Source: Verrucomicrobia bacterium 12-59-8 (GTDB taxonomy: Bacteria > Verrucomicrobiota > Verrucomicrobiae > Verrucomicrobiales > Verrucomicrobiaceae). Taken from it: a DNA stretch of 63,629 bases. This document shows, in pieces, positions 1-8,600 of this stretch; position 1 is the stretch's first letter, and the number at the start of each line of letters is the position of its first letter. The stretch lies in NCBI GenBank assembly GCA_002279765.1, contig NCCR01000038.1:1-63629 (forward strand). The letters are read 5' to 3'. The notes under the pieces were generated by a model that was given only the letters and a program-made list of their open reading frames with translations, had not been told where the DNA came from and searched no databases. The translations under genes were made by a program, and so were the position numbers.

Positions 1-2
1 CC

Positions 3-1031
3 ATGAACGCCGCCACCGGCATCCTCAGCCATCGCATCGACATCGGCATCTTTGCCGACAACGGCTCCAGCATCAGCGCCCCCGCCATCATCAGCTTTTA
101 CATGCTGCCCAACGAGATGCACTTCTACGACGAGCAGGGCCGCGTGTCTGAAATCCACTACCAAACGCACAATCCAGATTTTGGCCTGCCCGTCACGGAC
201 ACCGACCCGCGCTGGGCGAAGATCCTGCTCGCCTTCAGCATGAAGGACACCAATCTCCGCAGCCGGATGCTCGATCAAATTCTCCAGCCTGCGGAACGCA
301 GCGGTTTGCAGCAGCACTACCTCGTGCTCAAACCCCTGCTCAGTGCCTTCAGCGCGGTCGAACACGACGAGCAGCGCAAAGACGAGGCCACCCGGCTGCG
401 TGCGAAATTGGGCGAGGCCATCAGTGCCGCCTTGAAGAAACAAGTCGCGGAAAAATCCGATCTCACGGTGCGCGCCACCATCGACAAAGTGCTCAACGCC
501 ATCGCCAATTTTCATTCCTTCTATCTCGGCTCGCAGCGTGAGCTCGACGCCCTGGCTGCTGCTTCGTCCAAATCATCCGCCGTCGCCGATGTCCGCGCCG
601 AACTCCACCGCCTCATCATGCAGGGTGTCCTCATCGAGCAGGCCTCGGGTCAGATCGACACCATGTCACCGCCGGAAAAGCTCTCATTGGGAGAGCGCTA
701 CATGCTCCGTGGCCTGAACATCACCCTGCTCAGCCAGGTGCTCTTTCCTGATGTCCTCGACCGTTCCACCGCTCCTGCCTACGTCAGCCCACGTCTCACC
801 ACCCCCAAGCAATGGCGCGATGTCTATCGCTACGATCCCACCTCCGGCGCACTCCAGGGCTGGATACGCTACGCCGACTCACGCATCGCCAATTTTGACG
901 CCCAAGGCCGCCTCCTGCCCGATGGTCCGAAGGGCAAGTCCATCCCCGTCCTCTACCTCATGAATGAAAAAGGCATGCTCACCTGGCGTGCCCAACCCGA
1001 GCCCACTCCGGTGTCATCGTCATCCAAGTGA
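3..1031 (+). CDS. Conserved hypothetical protein, probably 5'-truncated by the window edge
   Basis: The frame is open from the first bases, so the ATG at position 3 may be internal to a longer protein that begins outside the window. The 342 visible residues have no signal peptide or membrane segment. A segment near residues 28-50 (APAIISFYMLPNE...DEQGRV) and a C-terminal stretch around residues 270-310 (WRDVYRYDP...GWIRYAD...DAQGRLLPDG) read like the tail of large planctomycete/verrucomicrobial hypothetical proteins with repeated 'D-x-Q-G-R' turns. The middle (residues 100-260) is helical and charged. I do not recognise an enzymatic motif. It ends just before a convergent lipoprotein gene. 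That the coding frame is real is fairly sure; function is unknown. Confidence 0.75.
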   Translation: MNAATGILSHRIDIGIFADNGSSISAPAIISFYMLPNEMHFYDEQGRVSEIHYQTHNPDFGLPVTDTDPRWAKILLAFSMKDTNLRSRMLDQILQPAERSGLQQHYLVLKPLLSAFSAVEHDEQRKDEATRLRAKLGEAISAALKKQVAEKSDLTVRATIDKVLNAIANFHSFYLGSQRELDALAAASSKSSAVADVRAELHRLIMQGVLIEQASGQIDTMSPPEKLSLGERYMLRGLNITLLSQVLFPDVLDRSTAPAYVSPRLTTPKQWRDVYRYDPTSGALQGWIRYADSRIANFDAQGRLLPDGPKGKSIPVLYLMNEKGMLTWRAQPEPTPVSSSSK

Positions 1032-1050
1032 CATTGCGGCCGTGAGCCCG

Positions 1051-1437
1051 TCACCAATTCCATTTGGGGACAGCTACCTCGGCTCCGTCCTCCAGTCTTG
1101 TTTCGTATTGTTTCTTGCTGGGTTCTGCTTGTGAGAAAATCCCTGCTCCCTTTCCATCGCGCATTTGTTTGACCGTACAACCGCAGTACCATTCCTCAGG
1201 GCCCCAATCACGGTTTGGCAGGATCTGAGCGATCTTCATAAATTGCCGCAGCGTTGTCCCTCGTGGCACATGATGAATCCCGGGTTTCCTGAAGCCAGAA
1301 CCAGCTGTCACCACGATGGTTTGTTCAGTCCGTTGACCGTACTCAGCTTTGGGACGAGGCAGATTCGCATCGAACACATAGCAGCCAGACAGGCAGCAGA
1401 TCATCAATGCGGAGCAGATCATTTTCATGCGCATAGG
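1051..1437 (-). CDS. Small lipoprotein with an SLBB-like domain
   Basis: Starting at the ATG at 1437 gives MRMKMICSALMICCLSGCYV, a lipoprotein signal peptide whose lipobox cysteine is residue 18. A longer frame to 1473 only adds residues in front of that signal. After the lipobox comes a region (roughly residues 42-80) reading 'VTAGSGFRKPGIHHVPRGTT', which resembles the soluble-ligand-binding beta-grasp (SLBB) module of polysaccharide export proteins: a hydrophobic strand, a G-x-x-x-P-G turn, then 'vprGttL'. It is only about 128 residues, so it is an isolated SLBB-like domain without the Poly_export partner domain. Two further cysteines (EEWYCGC) lie near the middle. Likely a cell-envelope protein; the domain assignment is my inference. 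Confidence 0.6.
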   Translation of the reverse strand, partial: PMRMKMICSALMICCLSGCYVFDANLPRPKAEYGQRTEQTIVVTAGSGFRKPGIHHVPRGTTLRQFMKIAQILPNRDWGPEEWYCGCTVKQMRDGKGAGIFSQAEPSKKQYETRLEDGAEVAVPKWNW

Positions 1438-1479
1438 AGATGAGTGGAGGGATCCTCGCTTTCGTTGAATCAAACTGCC

Positions 1480-3561
1480 TCAGTCATAGCTCAGCACATC
1501 GTGCATCTTCCATGACATACGCCCTTTCCCCATTCCCTCTTCGCTCCACAGTCTCAAGTCCAGCACCTCAAACGGCTCCAGCCACTTCAACGCCGCCTTC
1601 AATTCTCCCGCGCCGCCATTCTGCGCCCGCACCGAAGCAAAGGCTTTCAGAAACTCCCTCAGCTTCGCGAAGCTCAGCTTTACCCGCATGCCTGCGGCTG
1701 GTCTGGCACCCGGCTGCTTGAGGATTTCCGCCAAGTGACTCTGCTGCACACGCGATGTGCCCAGCATGAATAGTTGATCGTTCAGCGACGCACACGGTGC
1801 CAGCTCTCTCGAATCAAACGGCAGCTCATAGCGGTAACTTGTCAGATCGCCGCTCCGCTTCACCACGACATTCGGCAGAGCAATCGGTTGTGGTGCTGGC
1901 ACGTTTTTTAACAACTGCAGCAGCGCCGTTTCCATGTTCTGCCATGACACACCGATCAGAGCGCGGTTCTTGATCTCATGCACGCTGGCAAAGCGTGGCA
2001 GCGGAACCGCTTCACCGCCAGGCGGCAGGCCTGGCAGCAGCGGCATTTTCCCGCCGACATCAAGGAAGAAAGCCCCGTCTCCGCTCAGCGCCTTCTGCCA
2101 GATCGTTTTCGTGCCGTCATACAGGTCAATGACGGCAGGCAGCACCGCTTGATCTGCCAGCTTGAACATCGCTGCTGATTGTTCGCCACCCACACCCGCC
2201 TTGACGAGTTCATGCGCCGTCGCATGCACCGTGCGCATCCACGCTTCAAAGTAAGCTCTTCCGGCACCCGTGCCCGATCCCTGCCCGCTCATGCCAAACA
2301 CGAGCTCAGGCTCATCCAGTAACACTGTGAACTGAGACGCCTTCGCCAGCACTGCGCTGTCTGCTGCCGAGAAACCACCAGCCATCTCCGCATGCACACC
2401 TCCGTCCCACCACGCCACTGCCGCGCCGTTCGTGTGTTCGCTGCCGTAGTACACACGCTCCGCCGCCGCCAGCTCGATCACCTGCGGCTCCAGGGCGCGT
2501 GCTATGCCTGAAAAAGTTTTCTCTGTCTGCAAGCCCGCCAGCAGTCCGCGCACGATTGGCTGAAACGGGTGGTCTGATTGCAGCACATCCCAAAACACGC
2601 TGTCCCAGCACGCAATCAAGCTCAGGCCTTTCAGCGCATGTGCATCCAGCGCGCGCATCTCCGGCCGCGCCAGCAGCGAATCCTCCACCGAATTGGCCAG
2701 CCGGATTTGATCCTTCGATTTCCCCACCGCCACATACGCACGCTGAGCGCCCAGACCCAGAGCCAGCACCCATTTCTTGCGCGCCAGAACCTCCAGACCA
2801 CGCGCGATCCGGTCCTTCATTTCAGGCGTTATCCCCGGCACAGCCTGTGCCAAAACTTCCAGCCACTCCCGCCGCCTCTCCGCCGTCAGCACCTGATCCA
2901 TCGCGATCTCATTCACCGTGATCTTTTCCCCCTGCGCCGTCACGATGCGCGACTGCGGCGCATCTCCCAGCCAGTCCGCGAGGTGTAGCAGATCGCTGAT
3001 CCGTTTCAGCACCTGCTCGGGTTCCGGCGACGCCACACCGACCATCACTGGCGGCATTTCAAAGCGTTCCAGTAACAGGATCAGCGCCTCCAGTACTGCG
3101 GGGTCACGCAGCGCGGCCTCCATCAGCTTTTTCGCATCAAAACTCGTGCCCAGACCCGCCAGCATACCACCGCTCATCATGCCGCGATACGCCGTCTCGT
3201 TGTAGAGATCATTCAACTGCCGCAGCAGCACGAGGCTCTTCACGCTGTCTTTGCCAAAGGCAAGAAACGCCTCATCCACCGTCACCGCCCGAGACGTCTC
3301 AGGTGTCGGTGCCTTGTCCTCCACAAACGCCATCATCTGCCCCCACCATCGCGAAGTCTGCAGCGCCTCCGCGTGTTTCTTCAACTGCACGCTGCTCACG
3401 CAAAACTCCACGTCACCCACCACGCGACCCGCCAACCCCAGCCTGTCCGCCTCCGTCAGCAGCGTGGGGATGACCACCACCAGCGCCTCGGCCTTGGGAT
3501 TTACGGCTGTTTTTTTCTTCCCGCAGCCGCATATGAGCAGCACTGCGCTCAGGAGCAACAT
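1480..3561 (-). CDS. Large lipoprotein of unknown function
   Basis: The start at 3561 gives MLLLSAVLLICGCGKKK, a compact lipoprotein signal with the lipobox at LICGC; the frame extends upstream but those residues would bury the signal. The mature protein (about 690 residues) has no motif I can name. It is rich in Ala/Leu helices with recurring hydrophobic strands such as 'ALIGVSWQNMETALLQLL', and resembles large secreted hypotheticals that Verrucomicrobia and Planctomycetes carry in number (often annotated DUF3352-like). No transmembrane helices are visible beyond the signal. The gene is followed at 43 bp spacing by the SLBB-like lipoprotein on the same strand, so the two may be co-transcribed envelope proteins. 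Confidence 0.7.
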   Translation of the reverse strand: MLLLSAVLLICGCGKKKTAVNPKAEALVVVIPTLLTEADRLGLAGRVVGDVEFCVSSVQLKKHAEALQTSRWWGQMMAFVEDKAPTPETSRAVTVDEAFLAFGKDSVKSLVLLRQLNDLYNETAYRGMMSGGMLAGLGTSFDAKKLMEAALRDPAVLEALILLLERFEMPPVMVGVASPEPEQVLKRISDLLHLADWLGDAPQSRIVTAQGEKITVNEIAMDQVLTAERRREWLEVLAQAVPGITPEMKDRIARGLEVLARKKWVLALGLGAQRAYVAVGKSKDQIRLANSVEDSLLARPEMRALDAHALKGLSLIACWDSVFWDVLQSDHPFQPIVRGLLAGLQTEKTFSGIARALEPQVIELAAAERVYYGSEHTNGAAVAWWDGGVHAEMAGGFSAADSAVLAKASQFTVLLDEPELVFGMSGQGSGTGAGRAYFEAWMRTVHATAHELVKAGVGGEQSAAMFKLADQAVLPAVIDLYDGTKTIWQKALSGDGAFFLDVGGKMPLLPGLPPGGEAVPLPRFASVHEIKNRALIGVSWQNMETALLQLLKNVPAPQPIALPNVVVKRSGDLTSYRYELPFDSRELAPCASLNDQLFMLGTSRVQQSHLAEILKQPGARPAAGMRVKLSFAKLREFLKAFASVRAQNGGAGELKAALKWLEPFEVLDLRLWSEEGMGKGRMSWKMHDVLSYD

Positions 3562-3690
3562 GGACGAAGCCCGAACGACAAAGGATAAAGCTCGAAGCTC
3601 ACGCCTCACGAGCCGATGCCTCTCCCATCTTTCATTCGGGCTTGGGCATTCGTTCGTCATTCGTTATTCGGATTTCGTCATTTCAAAGCC
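3562..3690. repeat. Degenerate heptad repeat (GAATGAC/GTCATTC) in intergenic DNA
   Basis: Between the lipoprotein gene and the yebC-like gene the DNA contains tandem seven-base units. On the plus strand they read CATTCGTTCGTCATTCG and then TTATTCGGATTTCGTCATTT at 3648-3685. On the minus strand this is a run of GAATGAC/GAACGAC-like heptads. An inverted relative (GAAGCCCGAACGACAAAGG) sits at about 3567-3585. The same heptads recur upstream of genes near 36.33 kb and 42.31 kb, so this is a dispersed family rather than chance. Confidence 0.5.
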
Positions 3691-4394
3691 GCATACACCC
3701 GGTGCACATCATCGTGTCCATCCAGCGTTTGCAGGAAATTCGTCACTTCATCACGCTGCTCATCGGTCAGCTCCGGAAATTCCTTCGGCACGTAGCTCAT
3801 TTCCGAGGTCGTCACCTGCCAGCCTGCCGCCTTCAGCGCCTTCGTCACCGCATCCAGCGTCGTCGTCTGCGTGAAAAACCGCGCGCCAATATGTCCCGCC
3901 GCCTCTTCATCCTCGACCTCCATCGGCTCCACGTTCTCCGCCTCCGCTTCCAGCGCCGCCACCTCGATGTCCTGCGTCTTGTCCGCGTGATGCGCCTCAA
4001 TCAGGCCCACATGGTCAAACATCCACATCACCTTGCTCATGGTGCCCGCACGGAAAAGCACTTTGATGTCCGAGGACGTGCGGTTGTTGTTGTCCGTCAG
4101 ACATTCCACGATCACCGGCACCCGGTGCGGCGTGAAGCCCTCATACGTCGTCGTTTCAAACTGCACCGCGTCCGGCCCCGTGCCCGAGCCCTTCGCGATG
4201 GCACGTTCGATCGTGTCCCGCGTCACACTCTGCTTTTTCGCCACCGCCACCGCCGCCGCCAGGCGTGCGTTGTACTCCGGGTGCGGCCCGCCCAGCTTCG
4301 CCGCCACCTGGATTTCACGCACCAGCTTCCCCGTGATCTTCCCCTTCTGGTCTGCGGCCATTTCCCGCCATTTCTGTTTCCATTGTGCGCCCAT
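3678..4394 (-). CDS. YebC/PmpR-family regulator
   Basis: A 238-residue protein of normal family length. It opens with MGAQWKQKWREMAADQKGKI, corresponding to the YebC N-terminus (usually 'MAGHSKWANIKHRK...GKiftKl'), followed by the helical 'REIQVAAKLGG...NPRLAAAV'-like segment and the conserved 'TRDTIERAIAKGSG' motif (about residues 75-90). The rest fits the three-domain YebC fold, ending in 'LETLDGHDDVHRVYAAL', close to the family's usual 'LEDLDDVQNVYHN'. YebC proteins act in translation (relief of ribosome stalling, TACO1 homologs) and/or DNA binding. The variant N-terminus places it in the less-studied YebC-II-like branch, by inference. The gene stands alone, with heptad repeats just downstream. 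Confidence 0.88.
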   Translation of the reverse strand: MGAQWKQKWREMAADQKGKITGKLVREIQVAAKLGGPHPEYNARLAAAVAVAKKQSVTRDTIERAIAKGSGTGPDAVQFETTTYEGFTPHRVPVIVECLTDNNNRTSSDIKVLFRAGTMSKVMWMFDHVGLIEAHHADKTQDIEVAALEAEAENVEPMEVEDEEAAGHIGARFFTQTTTLDAVTKALKAAGWQVTTSEMSYVPKEFPELTDEQRDEVTNFLQTLDGHDDVHRVYAALK

Positions 4395-4497
4395 GATGTG
4401 TCTTTCAGTTCAAAGTTAGACCGTAATCAAAGGTGGGAGCCGTTGGAATGCAAGGAGCACGACCTTGCGAATACTCAATGAAGGCATAAGCTGTGTC

Positions 4498-4695
4498 ATG
4501 ACCACGCTGACACTGGAACTCCCCGAGGCGCTCTCCGCAGAGCTCGAAGCCGCTGTGCAATCCGGCTGGTTTGAAAGTAAGGCAGAGGCCGTACGTGCCG
4601 CTGTGCGAGATTTGATGAGCAGCCGCAAACTGGCATTGCTCGAAAAGCAGCAGCTCAACGACATCGACTGGGCGCTGAATGCCGCCAAGTCATGA
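4498..4695 (+). CDS. Ribbon-helix-helix-type antitoxin
   Basis: The start at 4498 gives MTTLTLELPEALSAELEAAV, a short beta-strand followed by helices: the classical ribbon-helix-helix DNA-binding/antitoxin fold. The 65-residue size is typical. The stop codon overlaps the start of the downstream PIN-domain toxin by four bases (ATGA), the standard translational coupling of type II modules. The motif 'SGWFESKAEAVRAAVRDL' is the usual second helix of VapB/ParD-like antitoxins. It should neutralise the downstream RNase and autoregulate the operon. Confidence 0.8.
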   Translation: MTTLTLELPEALSAELEAAVQSGWFESKAEAVRAAVRDLMSSRKLALLEKQQLNDIDWALNAAKS

Positions 4696-5201
4696 ATGTC
4701 GTAGTGACAGACACCGGCCCGCTCTTACACCTACACCAAGCGGGAGCGGTTGATCTGATCGCCGGCATGGGTGAAATTTACATGACGCCGCAAGTCTGGT
4801 CCGAGTTGCAAAGGCATGCGCCATCGTTCCGGCTGACAGGCGTTCCTTCATGGCTTCGGTTCATCCAGCCTTCCTCAGGGGCGGATCAACAGGCAGACGA
4901 ATGGCTGCAGGCTGGCGTGCTTGACGCAGGTGAAGCGGAAGCCCTTGCCCATGCCAAAGAAATAGGTGCGGATCTTTTTCTGAGTGATGACACCGCCGCC
5001 CGCAGCATTGGCGAGTCTTTGGGAATCCAAGTTCGCGGTTCTCTTGGCGTTGTCTTATATCTGGCAGCGACGAGTCTCCTGAGTCAAAACAAGGCCATCA
5101 AAGTGCTCGATGACTTGGAGCACCAATCAACACTCTGGATGTCTGCCAAGGTGCGAAATGCTGCTCGCCAGGCATTGCATCAGATATTTATCCGGCGCTA
5201 A
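4692..5201 (+). CDS. PIN-domain toxin (DUF3368-like)
   Basis: A 169-residue PIN-domain protein. It begins MNVVVTDTGPLLHLHQAG with the first acidic metal ligand at residue 7 (TDTGPL), a second acidic patch at 'LDAGEAEAL' (about residue 77) and 'LFLSDDTAARSIGESLG' (about residues 97-112), which is the third/fourth ligand region. This arrangement (D...E...DD-x-x-AR) matches the DUF3368 group of predicted ribonuclease toxins. The pair sits alone between yebC and a degenerate region; intact frames suggest it is functional. Confidence 0.82.
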   Translation: MNVVVTDTGPLLHLHQAGAVDLIAGMGEIYMTPQVWSELQRHAPSFRLTGVPSWLRFIQPSSGADQQADEWLQAGVLDAGEAEALAHAKEIGADLFLSDDTAARSIGESLGIQVRGSLGVVLYLAATSLLSQNKAIKVLDDLEHQSTLWMSAKVRNAARQALHQIFIRR

Positions 5202-5272
5202 TCCAGCGCTTTTTGTCCATGGAATCAAACACCAGCCGCGTTAGGACTGTGACGGCTGCATGAATGGACTGT

Positions 5273-5595
5273 TCATTTCTTGAAAAAACACATAATACCC
5301 CCAATAGCAAAAATAAGTACGAAGGTGCCTTCGGGGCCGGCGGAGAAAATAACATAAACCACTCCGATAATGAGGCCTACGCCGAGAACGCCTCCGATAA
5401 TTTTACCTATAACTTCGACAGCTTGGCTTGGCTTCGCTGCTGAAGTTTATCGCTCCTATTGTTTTGGGATCTGGAGGACGCTTTGGCACTTAGGTACTTG
5501 TGTCGAAGATTGTTGGCGAACGCCTTTTTAACACTGTATTTAAAGCCTCTCTTCAGGTTATTGAACCACTGAAGGCATCTTTCACAAGCGGGCAT
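5273..5595 (-). pseudogene. Frameshifted small zinc-ribbon/membrane protein gene
   Basis: Just downstream of uvrA the minus strand encodes MPACERCLQWFNNLKRGFKY... (CxxC motif, then a basic region) from 5595 to a stop at 5407. The adjacent frame then continues to 5273 with 'VIGKIIGGVLGVGLIIGVVY' and a second hydrophobic stretch 'GTFVLIFAIGGIMCFFKK'. Neither half looks complete: the first lacks the membrane part and the second has no ATG. Joined by a one- or two-base shift near 5410-5425 they make a protein of about 107 residues with an N-terminal CxxC, a charged linker and two C-terminal membrane segments. This is an inference from frame continuity; it could also be a sequencing indel. Confidence 0.4.
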
Positions 5596-5600
5596 TATAA

Positions 5601-8600
5601 TTACAAAAACCGCGCCGTCTCGCTCCCCTTGCACTTCTTTACCTGTTCCGGCGTTCCCGCAGCTACCAGCTTCCCACCCTCAGGTCCGGCTTCGGGTCCT
5701 ATGTCGATAAGGAAATCCGCCTCTGCATAAACATCCGGATGATGCTCAATGACCACTACCGTGTGCCCTTCATCCACCAGTCGGTGCAGCACATCGATCA
5801 AGCGCGCCACGTCCTGCATATGCAGCCCGATGGTCGGCTCTTCGATGAGGTAGAGATTCCGCTTCCCGGCCACGGTGATGCCCTTGAGCCGCTCTTTGTT
5901 CGTGCGGCCATCGCCGCTGCGCAGTTCAGTGACCAGCTTGATACGCTGCGCCTCGCCACCACTGAGCGTGGGGCTGGGCTGGCCAAGCTGCAAGTATCCT
6001 AGCCCCGTATCAGCCAGCAGCTTGAGCGGCCGCGCGATCTTCTGCACCGGCGCGAAAAATTCCGCCGCCTCGGTGATGCTCATGCGCAGCACATCGCCGA
6101 TGTGCTTGCCGTTGTACTCGATCTCCAGCGTGGATGAATTGAAGCGCAGGCCGTTGCAGGCCTCACAATGCACGCGGGTGGTCGGCAGGAAGGCCATCTC
6201 CACCTTGATCTCGCCATTGCCGCCGCAGGTCTCGCAGCGGCCGCCTTCGGTGTTGAAGGAGAAGCGGCTTGCCGTGTAGCCGCGTGTGCGCGCCAGCGGC
6301 ACCTGCGCAAACAGCGCGCGGATGTCATCGAGAATGCCCACATACGTGGCCGGACACGAACGGCTGGTCTTGCCGATGGGCGACTGATCCACCTCATGCA
6401 CAGTCTGCAGATTTTCAAATCCGCTGATGCTCTTCCACGCCTTCACCACCTTGATCTTCGACTTGCAGATCTTCTCCCGCACCGCGGGCGAAAGCGCCCC
6501 ATGCATGAACGAGCTCTTGCCGCTGCCGCTCACACCGGTGAGCACGGTCAGACGACCCAGCGGAATGGACACATCGATGTTCTTCAAATTGTTCGCCGTC
6601 GCGCCCGTCACACGCAGCCAGCCTTCCTTCGATTTCAGCGCTGGCAGCGGCCTTCGTGAGCCACGCACCGGATGCTTCAGAGGCGTGCGCAGGCTCGCGC
6701 CAGTGACGCTGTTCTTGTTCTTCAAGATCTGCGCCATCGTGCCTTGTGCCACGATCTGACCACCAAATTTGCCCGCACCCGGCCCGAGATCGAGGATCGT
6801 GTCCGCACGCCTCATCGTTTCATCATCGTGCTCTACCACCAGCAGCGAGTTGCCCTTGTCCCGCAGCGCCATCAGCGTGTCGAGCAGCTTCTCATTGTCG
6901 CGCGGATGCAGGCCGATGGTCGGCTCATCAAGCACGTACAACACGCCACGCAAATTGCTGCCGAGCTGCGCTGAAAGCCGGATGCGCTGCGCCTCACCAC
7001 CGCTGAGCGTGTCCGCGCTGCGGTTGAGCTGGAGATACCCCAGCCCCACCTCTTGCATGAATTTTAACCGCTGCGCGATCTCCTTGACGATGTCGAGCGC
7101 GATGATGGCCTCCGTGCCTTCAAACTTAAACTTCGCCAGCAGCTTGCCCGCATCTCCTGCCGTCAATCCCGCGAACTGCTGAATCTTCGTGCCCTGCAGT
7201 TGCACCGCACGACCGATCTCATTGATGCGGCTGCCCTGGCAGCTTGGGCAGATTTCGCGCGGCTTCTCTCCCTCATCATCCGCGCTTTCAAATCGCCGCT
7301 CCTCTTCGAGTTCCGCCTCCAGCACCGACACATCCGGCTGTCGGTCGCTCAGATCAGTCTTGTGGCCTTTCAGGCCAAAGCCACGGCAGTCTTTGCACCA
7401 GCCATGCGGACTGTTGAAGCTAAACAGGCGCGGATCTAGTTCTTCAAACGACAGTCCGCAGGAAGGACAGCTCATCTCCGTGCTCAGCACGTGCATCGTC
7501 TTGTCATTCAGCCGCAGCTTGATTGTGCCCTTGCCCATCTTCAGCGCCGTCTCGATCAGTGGTCGCAGCTTCTCCGCATCATCGCTTTTGCCCACTTTGC
7601 CGATCACCGCATCAATCGTGTGCTCCTTGAAACGTTCGAGCCTCTGGAAGCCCGCCGTGTCGCGGAACTCGCCATCCACCAGCAGTGTCTCAATACCATG
7701 CTTGCTCGCATGCTCCGCCACCTCGCTGTGGAAACCTTTGCGCGCCTTGATCAGCGGCGCCAGCAGATGCCCGCCACCGCTGCGCAGATGCTGCTGCACC
7801 GTTTTCAAAATGGCCTGCACGCTCTGCTTCTTCACCGGCACGTTGCATGACGGGCAGTACTGCGTCCCCAGCTTGGCAAACAACAGCCGGAAGAAGTGAT
7901 ACACCTCCGTCACCGTTGCCACGGTCGATTTGCCACCGCCACGCGAGATGCGCTGCTCAATCGCCACCGTCGGCGGCACACCCGTGATCAGATCCACCTC
8001 CGGCTTCTCCATCTGCTCCACAAACGTCCGCGCATACACAGACATGCTGTCCAGAAAGCGCCGCTGCCCTTCCGCAAAGATCAAATCAAACGCCAACGAC
8101 GACTTGCCTGAACCACTCAACCCAGTCACGACCACAAACTCATCACGTGGAATATCCAGCGAGATGTTTTTCAAATTGTGCTCGCGTGCACCACGGATGC
8201 TGATCGTGTTGCTGGTTTCACGCGGCAGCTTGAGCTCTCTCCTTGGAGTCTCCTCAACACGACTTGCTGCATGTCCCTTCGAACCCGAAAGTAGTTCATG
8301 GAGATAACGCCCCGTATGCGAAGCCGCACACTCCGCCACCTCCTCCGGCGTTCCCGCAATCACTAAGCCGCCGCCCGCTTCTCCCCCTTCCGGCCCGAGA
8401 TCAATCACCCAGTCGGCACATTTGATGACTTCCAGATTGTGCTCAATCACGAGCAAACTGTGACCTTCTTCAACGAGCCGTTGCAGCAGCTTCACCAGCA
8501 GCGCGATGTCGTCAAAGTGCAGGCCCGTCGTCGGTTCATCCAGCAGCAGCAGACTGCCAGCGGCCGCACCCGCCGGGTTTTCGATCAAGTGACCAATGAG

